This document shows, piece after piece, positions 15,352-23,083 of a DNA stretch of 64,000 nucleotides (position 1 is the first letter of the stretch; the number at the start of each line of letters is the position of its first letter). Under the pieces are notes generated by a model. The model had not been told where the DNA came from and did no database searches. It worked only from the letters and a program-made list of their open reading frames with translations. A program made the translations under genes and the position numbers. This DNA is from Parapedobacter pyrenivorans (GTDB lineage Bacteria > Bacteroidota > Bacteroidia > Sphingobacteriales > Sphingobacteriaceae), in NCBI RefSeq assembly GCF_014636865.1, contig NZ_BMER01000006.1, positions 62,001-126,000 on the forward strand, written 5' to 3'.

Positions 15352-16437
15352 ATGAGTATAGATAACACATATTTACAATTAGTTGGCGACCTGAAAGAAC
15401 GAATCCGGCAGTCCCAGCAGCGAGCGGCATTAGCGGTAAACACCGAGATGCTGGAATTGTATTGGTATATAGGCAATGTTATTTCTAGTCAAATAAAGAA
15501 TGCAGGTTGGGGAGCAAAGATTATTGACCGGCTATCTGCTGATTTAAAAAACGAATTTCCTGATGTTAGAGGGTTTTCTGTTCGCAATCTGAAATACATG
15601 AGGGCCTTTGCCGACGCCTATCCGGAATTTGTGCAAGGAGGGATTGCACAATTAGGTGACTCAATTTTGCAACCGTCGGCTGCAAAATCACAACATGCTG
15701 AGAAACAGAATAATGAATTTGTGCAACCGTTGGTTGCACAAATTCCATGGTCGCATCACACCGTCATATTAGACAGAATAAAAAGCGCGAGTATCCGTTC
15801 GTATTACATACAGAAAACCGCAGAAAACGGATGGAGTAAAGATGTATTGGTGCTGCAAATCGAAAATAAACTCCATGAACGCCAAGGTCAAGCCATTACT
15901 AATTTTGAACGCACGCTCCCTAAGCTCCAATCCGATTTGGCAAAGGAAACTTTAAAGAGCCCTTACCTGTTTGATTTTTTGGGTATCGGTGAAGACATAC
16001 AAGAACGGGAGCTGGAGAAGGCTTTGGTACAACATATCCGGAAATTCCTGCTAGAGTTGGGAAAGGGGTTTGCCTACGTGAGCAACCAGTACCACTTGCA
16101 GGTCGGCAACGATGACTTCTACCTTGATCTTTTGTTTTACAATTTCCATTTACACTGCTTTGTGGTTTTTGAATTGAAAGTTGGCGAATTCAAACCTGAA
16201 TACACGGGAAAGCTCAATTTCTATGTCAATGCCATAGACGAACAGATCAAAAGCAAGGAAGACAAGCAAACCATTGGCGTGTTGCTTTGCAAGACACCCA
16301 ATGAAACGGTTATCAAGTATTCGCTTAAAGGAATCGAATCGCCATTGGGTGTGGCCGACTACCAGCTGCCGAAGAAACTTAAAAGCGAAATGCCAACAAT
16401 TGAGGAACTGGAATCGGCGATGGGAAAATTAAAATAG
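15352..16437 (+). CDS. YhcG/DUF1016 family PDDEXK nuclease
   Basis: A 361-residue protein with the DUF1016 N-terminal domain (residues 1-95) and a C-terminal PDDEXK nuclease domain (about 195-360) with D259 and E274-L-K276 in FYLDLLFY and VVFELKVGEF. Family members are linked to DNA restriction, phage defence or mobile elements, but the exact substrate is not known. The linker (residues 93-131) contains two degenerate direct repeats of the form FVQ/LQ-PxxAQ, a feature seen in this family where linker repeat number varies. It is followed, with a one-base overlap, by a helicase fragment. Confidence 0.82.
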   Translation: MSIDNTYLQLVGDLKERIRQSQQRAALAVNTEMLELYWYIGNVISSQIKNAGWGAKIIDRLSADLKNEFPDVRGFSVRNLKYMRAFADAYPEFVQGGIAQLGDSILQPSAAKSQHAEKQNNEFVQPLVAQIPWSHHTVILDRIKSASIRSYYIQKTAENGWSKDVLVLQIENKLHERQGQAITNFERTLPKLQSDLAKETLKSPYLFDFLGIGEDIQERELEKALVQHIRKFLLELGKGFAYVSNQYHLQVGNDDFYLDLLFYNFHLHCFVVFELKVGEFKPEYTGKLNFYVNAIDEQIKSKEDKQTIGVLLCKTPNETVIKYSLKGIESPLGVADYQLPKKLKSEMPTIEELESAMGKLK

Positions 16438-16925
16438 TGAGGATTCAATATGCCCGTTGCCTTGAAAAATACGATAACACGTTGAAGGAAAGAAATGAGC
16501 TTGACTTCAACGATATGATTAATTTCGCAACGGAGCTTATAAGCCAGAACAAGCCGAAATACAGCTATAAATACATCATCATTGATGAATATCAGGATAT
16601 CTCATTTTCGCGGTTTAAGTTGATCATGGAAATCCGGGAATTGTCGGGTGCACGATTGGTTTGTGTAGGAGACGATCGGCAATCGATTTACCGCTTTGCA
16701 GGAAGTGACATCTCGCTATTCTGTAATTTCGGGAAATATTTTGAAAGCCAAGGTAAATCGGAAGTAAAAGGGTTTGAAGAAATTGACATCAGCTATTTAA
16801 CCGCCCATCGGTCTAAGGGCACCGAGGCAGATAATGTGATCGTGTTAAAACTCAGAAACCATTTGCTCGGCTTTCCCAACAAGATGACGGATGACCCCCT
16901 CCTATCGCCGTTGTTAAGAACTTAA
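16437..16925 (+). pseudogene. UvrD/HelD-type helicase, truncated fragment
   Basis: The 162-codon frame contains motif II (YIIIDEYQDIS), motif III (GDDRQSIYRFAGSD) and motif V-like LTAHRSKGTEADNVIVL, followed by GFPNK. These are the middle and right end of a superfamily 1 helicase. The N-terminal ATP-binding motif and the region between motif III and V are missing (an in-frame deletion), so it should have no activity. It starts on the last base of the nuclease stop (GTG), so it may still be translated. Confidence 0.6.
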
Positions 16926-16989
16926 GCAGGAGCTGGAGGGCATTTTCGACAATAAATGAAATGCCTTATGCCAGATTGAAATGAGACAG

Positions 16990-17092
16990 AGGCAATCAGC
17001 TTGGGAATGCCTTAAGTAATGGCTACGTTTGCAACAACAAACACCTAATTCTTTCATGTTTCAATTGAACGAGAAAGAATGGAATACTAATG
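16990..17092 (+). pseudogene. ORF6N remnant
   Basis: Residues NSFMFQLNEKEW in frame at about 17052-17087 correspond to the ORF6N motif R-F-P-x-x-F-M-F-Q-L-x-x-x-E-W, followed by an abrupt end. No start codon or rest of the domain is seen. Together with the helicase remnant it shows that 16.4-17.1 kb is decayed mobile or defence DNA. No other gene is supported between 16926 and 17227. Confidence 0.45.
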
Positions 17093-17129
17093 ATCATTAA
17101 AAATTGAGGCGAGTTTTTCGTCAAGCTCT
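17093..17129. repeat. 37-nt repeat, copy 2 (copy 1 at 11287-11323)
   Basis: Minus-strand frame ends in LDEKLASIFNDH and TAG, as in copy 1. It joins directly to the ORF6N remnant. Confidence 0.75.
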
Positions 17130-17176
17130 TTAAACAAACCCTAACTATGAACAAATTGATCGTTTCACTGAACCGA

Positions 17177-17209
17177 CACAGCCCCAAGCCATTACGGCCC
17201 GGGGCTGTG
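17177..17209. terminator. Hairpin behind the serine hydrolase gene
   Basis: CACAGCCCC (17177-17185) pairs with GGGGCTGTG (17201-17209). It lies 19 bp after the stop of the minus-strand hydrolase gene at 17228. No T-run follows, so termination strength is uncertain. Confidence 0.5.
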
Positions 17210-17227
17210 CGCTTGAGGTAGATGACA

Positions 17228-18376
17228 CTATCGCCAAGAGGCGTCATACGCTTTTTGGATCAGCGTTTCAGGCGATCCCAATTGCGTTACGCGGGCGTTA
17301 CTGTGCCACGCCACCTGAACATTGTTCGGGAAGTGCATCACCACCGTGTAGATGCCCCGTGTTTGGGGATCAGCCCAGACACCGTTCTTAAAATAATAGG
17401 TGCCGTACTTTCCATCGCGCGTCCCGTCATAGCCCATGAAATCTTCCTTCATCCGCTTCATCATGGCGGCGCTTACCAGTTTTCCTTGTTCGCCGGCCGC
17501 CAATACGGCTGACATTTCCGGGCTATTCATATACCAGCCGCCGGGCCCGGCTTGCAGGTAGGTGGTCCAGGTAGTTACGCCGGCAAGATTCGGCTGCTGG
17601 AAATTATAATAGAGTGTTATCCGGCGATCGCCACTTTCGCTATCCACCGGGCCGTTCTCGTTCCAGGGGCCCACGTTGATCTGCGACCAGTTGGGGATGC
17701 CCGCCTTCTTGAAGATGTTCTGCCGTACATAATTGCGGTAGAATTGCGACACGACCTCATCTGCGGCCTCATCGCTAAGGCCATTCAGGTCTGTTGTGCC
17801 ATTCACGATACAGAACAGGAGCACGCGGCAAATCGAGTAGTTGTTGTTCGTGTACTTATAGTGCGCCTTGCCATAGCCGGTAGTTGGTATCTGCATACTC
17901 TCGCGCAGCGATTTGTAATCTTTCCCGACTGGCGTAAGGCCAGCGTAGTGCTGCAGCAACATGGCCACGGTGAGCGGGTGGTTTTCCATGGGGATATCCC
18001 ACCACTTGGGCAACAGATCGACAAGCCGTGCTTTTTCGTCTTTGCCTTTTGCTTCCAGGGCCTGCAGGACGGCGAAAGCGGTGATCGTCTTTGACGTGCT
18101 GCCGGTGCCCTGGCGTGTGAGGTAGTCGTAAGCAAGCTCTCCATCTTTCTGGGTACGGGCTGATCCACCGGCATCAAACTTGACGACTTTGCCGTTCTGG
18201 CTGATAGCAAAAGAGTAGCCTACCGTTTTCCCATCGGTGGAGGCTTTCAGGTTTTTGCGAAATAGTTCCGCATCGAACCCGGTGTTTACCAGGTCTAGGT
18301 GAGTGGTCTCGCAACCCGACATGAGGGCAGCGGTAAGCGCCAGTGCGATAGTGGCTGTTTTAATCGTTTTTTTCAT
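17228..18376 (-). CDS. Lipoprotein serine hydrolase of the class C beta-lactamase fold
   Basis: A 382-residue lipoprotein (lipobox M-S-G-C with C22). The catalytic S93-T-S-K96 motif (GSTSKTITAF) and Y175-T-N177 (KYTNNNY) are present, with a later G-H/K-S-like part (VAWHSNARV). Family members are beta-lactamases, esterases or peptidases; the substrate here is not predictable. It is a single gene with its own hairpin. Confidence 0.8.
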   Translation of the reverse strand: MKKTIKTATIALALTAALMSGCETTHLDLVNTGFDAELFRKNLKASTDGKTVGYSFAISQNGKVVKFDAGGSARTQKDGELAYDYLTRQGTGSTSKTITAFAVLQALEAKGKDEKARLVDLLPKWWDIPMENHPLTVAMLLQHYAGLTPVGKDYKSLRESMQIPTTGYGKAHYKYTNNNYSICRVLLFCIVNGTTDLNGLSDEAADEVVSQFYRNYVRQNIFKKAGIPNWSQINVGPWNENGPVDSESGDRRITLYYNFQQPNLAGVTTWTTYLQAGPGGWYMNSPEMSAVLAAGEQGKLVSAAMMKRMKEDFMGYDGTRDGKYGTYYFKNGVWADPQTRGIYTVVMHFPNNVQVAWHSNARVTQLGSPETLIQKAYDASWR

Positions 18377-18543
18377 CTCGCTAGATCTTAAAATAACTAT
18401 TTATGCCCTCAAAACTATGGAGTGGCTCGCTTGGCACGAAAGGGCGATTGACGGATCGGGGATTCCGGTTAACGGATGGTGTGTACAGATTGACTTTTAA
18501 ATGTTGTTAAGTGGCGGTAATATAACTCGGTTGAAGAAACCCA

Positions 18544-18798
18544 TTACAGATTTTGGATATTGTACACAAACTTTTTACCCTTATCGAAACCAACGTGACC
18601 TGGGCCTGAAGCATTCGGATTTTTTGGTTTTGGAATGCCTTTGATCACATTTTGCGACCTCAGATAACAATAAATACTGATCAACAGCATCTGTGATCCG
18701 AATGCCATCCCTTCGGTTATTTCGCATGGCTGGAACAGGCATAATGTCAAAACGTTTATGAGTAATTTAAAGAAGCAAAGTGAAACCGTTTCAGACAT
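18544..18798 (-). CDS. Small ORF with a C-terminus shared with 7754-7805
   Basis: An 84-codon frame whose last 31 codons (PKNPNASGPGHVGFDK, then VYNIQNL) match the coding-like repeat at 7754-7805. The N-terminal half is poorly convincing and hydrophobic. It may be the tail of a decayed gene, possibly of the Rhs/YD or toxin type, with no proven start. Its neighbours are a divergent lipoprotein and a secreted protein. Confidence 0.3.
   Translation of the reverse strand: MSETVSLCFFKLLINVLTLCLFQPCEITEGMAFGSQMLLISIYCYLRSQNVIKGIPKPKNPNASGPGHVGFDKGKKFVYNIQNL
18553..18604 (-). repeat. 52-nt repeat, copy 2 (copy 1 at 7754-7805)
   Basis: Shared tail of the small ORF above; the differences between the copies are few and mostly silent in the minus-strand frame. 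Confidence 0.6.
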
Positions 18799-18801
18799 TT
18801 T

Positions 18802-19680
18802 ATGAAGGGTTATAAACAGTTGCTTATTGTTGTCATCTTGATGTGGGCATCAAAACTTATTGCAAGCCCGCAATCGCCCGACTATATCGTTTATGGAAAT
18901 GATACGGTAGCTACTTACAATCTAATCGTTGAGCAATATCTTCAAAGCCGGAATATCGAAAACAGCGAAACATTGTTTGGTTTAGCATTTAGGGATGGGG
19001 CTACCTTTAATTGTTGGCGTGGGTACCAAGCTATTTACGAAATTCAACACGACAGTCTTTTTCTTGTAGACATGATTGGCTGCGGGGAGCTGCAGCATGT
19101 AGCGAAAGATAGGGAAGCATCAATTACAAGGATGAAAACCGTTTTTGGGGAAAGTTTTATTGAAGGTAAAGTTTTTATTGATTGGTATAGTGGATACCTC
19201 AACTTTCCACTGACGGACGAGGTATTAAGATGGGATGGCGTATTTTATAAAATTTTTGAGAAGGAACGGGTCTTGACGCTTGACAGCGGCCGAGTATCCA
19301 AAAATGAATCGGTAGAAAATTATGTCGACGACCCAAAGGGTATCGATCGAAAAGAGAAAAATGAGGTTTCCGATATTTTGTTCCGGAAACTCAAGAGGGA
19401 GAAATGGAAAAATCCAGACGCATTTGACTGCTCCGAAGGGTATTGGGTAACAATCGGTGCCGATGGAACGGTATCAAAAGTGCGAATGAATGTATCGGAT
19501 GAAGAAATCAAAGACTATTACGAGGATGACGAATATAACTTCTGCATAAACAAAATTCGCCATGCACTGAGCTCTTTGAAATTTGACATCTTAAAGGATA
19601 AAGGGATACCGATGGCTGAAGATATATTTATTGAGATTTGGGTTGAGGATAATGGAAAGATTGAAAATTGGACAGATTAG
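18802..19680 (+). CDS. Secreted protein of unknown function
   Basis: A 292-residue protein with a signal peptide (residues 3-21, LLIVVILMWASKLIAS). The N-terminal half has the motif YGNDTVATYNLI... with LFGLAFRDGATFNCWRGYQA, and it reads like a conserved Bacteroidota family of unknown function that often lies near toxin/immunity islands. The C-terminal half (from about 180) has a beta-lactam-free, TonB-C-like shape with GYWVTIGADGTVSKV. No operon partner is visible apart from the remnant that follows. Confidence 0.6.
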   Translation: MKGYKQLLIVVILMWASKLIASPQSPDYIVYGNDTVATYNLIVEQYLQSRNIENSETLFGLAFRDGATFNCWRGYQAIYEIQHDSLFLVDMIGCGELQHVAKDREASITRMKTVFGESFIEGKVFIDWYSGYLNFPLTDEVLRWDGVFYKIFEKERVLTLDSGRVSKNESVENYVDDPKGIDRKEKNEVSDILFRKLKREKWKNPDAFDCSEGYWVTIGADGTVSKVRMNVSDEEIKDYYEDDEYNFCINKIRHALSSLKFDILKDKGIPMAEDIFIEIWVEDNGKIENWTD

Positions 19681-19687
19681 TAAACAG

Positions 19688-19928
19688 ATGGATCACTTCG
19701 ACGAAATCAATAATAGTACCCGATTCTTTATAGAGAAAATTGCTGAGCTACCCGGTAATGGATTGGAAATTCAGATTGTTTTCCCTAGGATGGGGTACGA
19801 ACAGGATATACTCCGTAGCTACGGGCAAAACGCTCCGCGGACGCCCCATGACATACGATGAGCAAAGTCCTCGTTATCTCATTACATTTGAAAGATATAT
19901 AGCAACGGATTATGGCCATAATCAATAA
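19688..19928 (+). pseudogene. Frameshifted immunity-like gene
   Basis: The ATG at 19688 opens a frame MDHFDEINNSTRFFIEKIAE, PGNGLEIQIVFPRMGYE, which fades near 19825, while the coding-like continuation (MTYDEQSPRYLITFERYIATDYG) is in the +2 frame and stops at 19928. Join with one or two base changes would give about 80 residues. Beyond the stop the sequence still resembles the end of the partial gene at position 2-115. The compact D/E-rich style fits an immunity protein of a polymorphic toxin system; this is inference. Confidence 0.45.
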
Positions 19929-19954
19929 GGGTAAAGTTGATGATGGGCTTTGAA

Positions 19955-20012
19955 CATTCAAGGTAACCGTAGACAATGGATGAACTGTGAATCCGCGTTG
20001 AGCTAGTCGGCG
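19955..20012. repeat. 58-nt dispersed repeat, copy 2 (copy 1 at 87-144)
   Basis: Same sequence as 87-144. It is followed within a few bases by a second repeat (20016-20045), so this point is a junction of two duplicated pieces. Confidence 0.7.
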
Positions 20013-20015
20013 GCT

Positions 20016-20045
20016 AAAGTGCACCACTGGGAGTTTTAGGATTGC
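20016..20045. repeat. 30-nt repeat, copy 1 (copy 2 at 36703-36732)
   Basis: AAAGTGCACCA.TGGGAGTTTTAGGATTGC is shared with 36703-36732 with one mismatch. In the second copy it is followed by a related unit (AAAGTACACCAATAATCCCG) 24 nt away, which looks like the repeated ends of an insertion sequence; here a single unit is left. Confidence 0.6.
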
Positions 20046-20052
20046 CCAACGG

Positions 20053-20081
20053 CACAGGCTCCGAGGACTCGGAGCGCTGTG
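20053..20081. terminator. Bidirectional hairpin between converging genes
   Basis: CACAG-GCTCCGA (20053-20064), loop GGAC, TCGGAGC-G-CTGTG (20069-20081) forms a stem of 12 pairs with one bulged G. It lies between the plus-strand remnant and the minus-strand TlpA-like gene ending at 20140. Confidence 0.5.
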
Positions 20082-20139
20082 ATCGGGCTTGCAAACACAT
20101 GATCGTTGCTGCAGCCAACAGGCTGAAATATTGGTTTAC

Positions 20140-21717
20140 TTAGTCCGTTGAGGAACTACGTTGCTTCAACGCTTCGTTTATCCTGGCGATCAACCCCGGC
20201 GGATCGTTTTGCCCGAGCTCACTGTATCGATTATTGAAGATTTTACCTTCACGATCGATGAGAATAGGATGCGGATACCCTAAAATCTTCAACGACTCGA
20301 TAATCGGGTGAACAGCCCCCTTACCATCGGTGTAGAGATTGAGGGCGTCTGAAGAGGTATAAAGCTCACTTTCTAAACTTTTGATCCACTTATCACGATT
20401 CCCGTCAATGGATACCGACATAAAGACGACCTCAGGATTGCTTCTGAAGTATTCTTTGGCGGGTTTGACGGACTTTTTAAAATAGGAAGCGCAGTTACTG
20501 CAACCGGTATAGAAAAAGTCGATAAAGACAATTTTGCCGCGGAAATCGGACAAGGTCACGACATTACCATCCCTATCTGGCAATGAGAAGTTATACACAG
20601 GGGCACCTTTTTCAAGGTGTTGAAGCGATAGTAAGCATTGCTTGTTGGTTTCGTCATGAACCAGCTGCAACGCATCCCGAAGATACGATTGGGCACTATC
20701 CGCAAGCAGGTGACTATACTGCTCGGACAAGTATTTGGTGAGCAGGCGTTCCCTGAGCAATCCCGTGTACCGCTGCTTGAGGAGCGGGTAAAGGCCACTC
20801 CCAGACAACGTGCCTTCAACGCGTATTTTGCTAAGTGTAAAATCCAGTAAACGATATGAACCGTATGCACCGGAGGTCTTATTGGTATCGGGAAGAGGTA
20901 CGTCTCGAACCAATTCGTGATACCTCGAGTCAAATCCAGCCCTGTCGGAGTCTGTAATTTTTTTGGTAGCAAATATTAACGGGCGGTATAAATATGTGTA
21001 ACTGATTTCGGCCAGCAATTCATTGCGTAAGACGCGAAACAGCTCTGGAGAGCACACCGGTGTGAAACGGTTGAGCCAATTCAACTGCGCGCTGGCAATG
21101 TATTGGTATCGGTCAAAAATACGCTCGATCTCGGAGTTTTCTTGGCCCGAATCTTCCTGCAGTGCTTGGTGCCAGGCATAGTATTCGGAAGCCAAGTCAT
21201 TGGCCTTCTTTTCCGCAATTTTCCACATATTATATTTGCCAGCCCCCTTCCCCAAAAAAAACAATTGATCGTTTTCGATCAACCGACCACTGTCTGAAAC
21301 GGTGTTGATGTTGGTCAATTCAATAAAATTGGCGGTCACGTTGATACTGTCTCCCCGTTGGCTTAAATATCTATTGAATAGATGTCTATGCTGACCATTC
21401 CACTTATCGTAGGCGAGCGAAATGTAAACGATGTCACTGGTAGGCTTGATGGAGAAATGGAACTGACCATCAACCAAGATTTGCTGGTAAGAAGTTGAAC
21501 TTTTGGCATGTAAACGCCGTAGCGGGGGCATGCTCTCCCAAACAAATAAGGTGACCGTGTCAATGCCTGCGATGGCGCCACGGAAAGTTCCGGAGATGGA
21601 AATGCTATCTGATTGTGACATTACGTTGTCTCCGGTAGCGTATGCCGTAAATTGGCCAGCTAGGAATAGCGGAAGCATGGCCGCTGTTATAACGAGTGTT
21701 TTGATGAATTTGTTCAT
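20140..21717 (-). CDS. Periplasmic TlpA-like thioredoxin-domain protein
   Basis: A 525-residue protein with a signal peptide (residues 5-26). Residues 30-370 form a beta-rich then helical domain of the kind found before thioredoxins in Sus loci. The C-terminal thioredoxin domain (from about 372) contains C406-S-N-C409 (FFYTGCSNCA) and the cis-Pro region. It should act as a periplasmic thiol oxidoreductase, and is encoded 8 nt after the SusD gene, so it is the last gene of the same operon. Confidence 0.82.
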   Translation of the reverse strand: MNKFIKTLVITAAMLPLFLAGQFTAYATGDNVMSQSDSISISGTFRGAIAGIDTVTLFVWESMPPLRRLHAKSSTSYQQILVDGQFHFSIKPTSDIVYISLAYDKWNGQHRHLFNRYLSQRGDSINVTANFIELTNINTVSDSGRLIENDQLFFLGKGAGKYNMWKIAEKKANDLASEYYAWHQALQEDSGQENSEIERIFDRYQYIASAQLNWLNRFTPVCSPELFRVLRNELLAEISYTYLYRPLIFATKKITDSDRAGFDSRYHELVRDVPLPDTNKTSGAYGSYRLLDFTLSKIRVEGTLSGSGLYPLLKQRYTGLLRERLLTKYLSEQYSHLLADSAQSYLRDALQLVHDETNKQCLLSLQHLEKGAPVYNFSLPDRDGNVVTLSDFRGKIVFIDFFYTGCSNCASYFKKSVKPAKEYFRSNPEVVFMSVSIDGNRDKWIKSLESELYTSSDALNLYTDGKGAVHPIIESLKILGYPHPILIDREGKIFNNRYSELGQNDPPGLIARINEALKQRSSSTD

Positions 21718-21725
21718 GATGTATA

Positions 21726-23066
21726 TTATCTGGGGTTCTGTTCCATACCTGTAAGCCTAATTTCTTCCTCATCGATGGGTAATACATACCGCATATCGTC
21801 AGAAGCTAATTCGATCTTTTCTCCAAGAACCACCCGGTTGATGGTTTTTGCGAATCGGGGATCGCGGTTTAACCGACGCAGATCTGTCCACCTGACTCCC
21901 CGGAAAAGCAGCTCCTTTCTCCGCTCATCCAGCACGGTGGCGAGTAGACGCTCAGGGTCGCTTTCCTGAATCGGCGTAAACAGTGACGGATCCCATCGCT
22001 GTGCTAACAACACATTGAGGTGCGCTAGACCGGCTGAAGCATGGCCCGTTCGGATGCTGGATTCTGCGGCTATCAGGTACATTTCGTCTAGCGCCAGACC
22101 GGAAAAGAGTATGTGGTTGCCGCCGTAGTGCCCCCGGAATCTTGGCTGGTTATTAACGAGGGTGAAGAATAGGAGTTTTCGCAAGTCGCCTTGTCCATAG
22201 CTGTCGTAAAGCGTTTGGTCAATAAATGACTTGCGCAACGCGCCATAGTTAATCCCGCCGGAGTGGTAGATGACTTCATCGTTAAAGATGACGAAAGGAT
22301 ATACGGGCGCCGAGGACACCTGATGATAGGGAAGCAGGGATCCCGCACCTTCCAGCGCCCGCTCAGCATGTAAAAGGGCTTGCTCATAATCCTCCATGGT
22401 GAGAAACACCCGTGCCAGGAGTGCATCTGCAGCCTGTTTACCCGGCCTGAGTTTGTTTGCCGGAACTTCCGGCAGCAGCGTATGCGCTTCATTCAGATCT
22501 GTGATGATCTGACGATACGTCTCAGCCACGGTACTGCGGAAAATAGGTGCATTGATGTCGGATCGGAGCGGCAACGGAATGCCCGGCATATCTTCGGTCT
22601 GCCCGGTCACAAAGGGCTGGCAGAAAAGGGAAGCCAACTGGTGAAAAGCAAATGCCCGGTAGAACAGGGCGTTAGCCTTGGCATTGTTCCATGCAGCACT
22701 TCCTTTTTCGCTGGTCAATTGATCAAGGCCGTCGAGCACTACATTTGATTTCAGCACCCGCTGGTAGGCATATCGCCAGGAAGTATTGACGTTATCTGGG
22801 TAGAAATCTTCGCGCGCCCAGGTATAAGGTTTCTGCTCCCATTGTGTCAGGGAGAGGTAGTCAGCATCTGTAAAGTAAAGGTCATCGGCACCCAACTCGC
22901 CGAATGACGCAGCGTCGTTGCTGGTAAACAGGTTGTTATTTAAAAGCGACTGGTAGTCTGATACCGCTAAGGGTACGACGAGTGCTTTATCTGGTTTGGT
23001 AGCCAACCAATCTTTGCCGCATGCCGAAAGTAAACATGCGGCGACTATACATATCAGGTGTTTCAT
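21726..23066 (-). CDS. SusD/RagB-family outer-membrane lipoprotein
   Basis: A 446-residue lipoprotein with lipobox L-S-A-C near residue 16. The N-terminal SusD-like region contains the helical TPR repeats (LTQWEQKPYTW, AFHQLASLF) and the C-terminal RagB/SusD part ends with DERRKELLFRGVRWTDLRRL, the classic signature. It caps the SusC channel and binds the substrate (glycan or peptide) at the surface. It follows the SusC gene by 17 nt. Confidence 0.92.
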   Translation of the reverse strand: MKHLICIVAACLLSACGKDWLATKPDKALVVPLAVSDYQSLLNNNLFTSNDAASFGELGADDLYFTDADYLSLTQWEQKPYTWAREDFYPDNVNTSWRYAYQRVLKSNVVLDGLDQLTSEKGSAAWNNAKANALFYRAFAFHQLASLFCQPFVTGQTEDMPGIPLPLRSDINAPIFRSTVAETYRQIITDLNEAHTLLPEVPANKLRPGKQAADALLARVFLTMEDYEQALLHAERALEGAGSLLPYHQVSSAPVYPFVIFNDEVIYHSGGINYGALRKSFIDQTLYDSYGQGDLRKLLFFTLVNNQPRFRGHYGGNHILFSGLALDEMYLIAAESSIRTGHASAGLAHLNVLLAQRWDPSLFTPIQESDPERLLATVLDERRKELLFRGVRWTDLRRLNRDPRFAKTINRVVLGEKIELASDDMRYVLPIDEEEIRLTGMEQNPR

Positions 23067-23083
23067 GTTCGCTGTTCTGTTAA

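Noticed and set aside
21503-21754. Plus-strand ORF across the SusD/TlpA junction
   Set aside because: Antisense to the TlpA-like gene, with no independent support.
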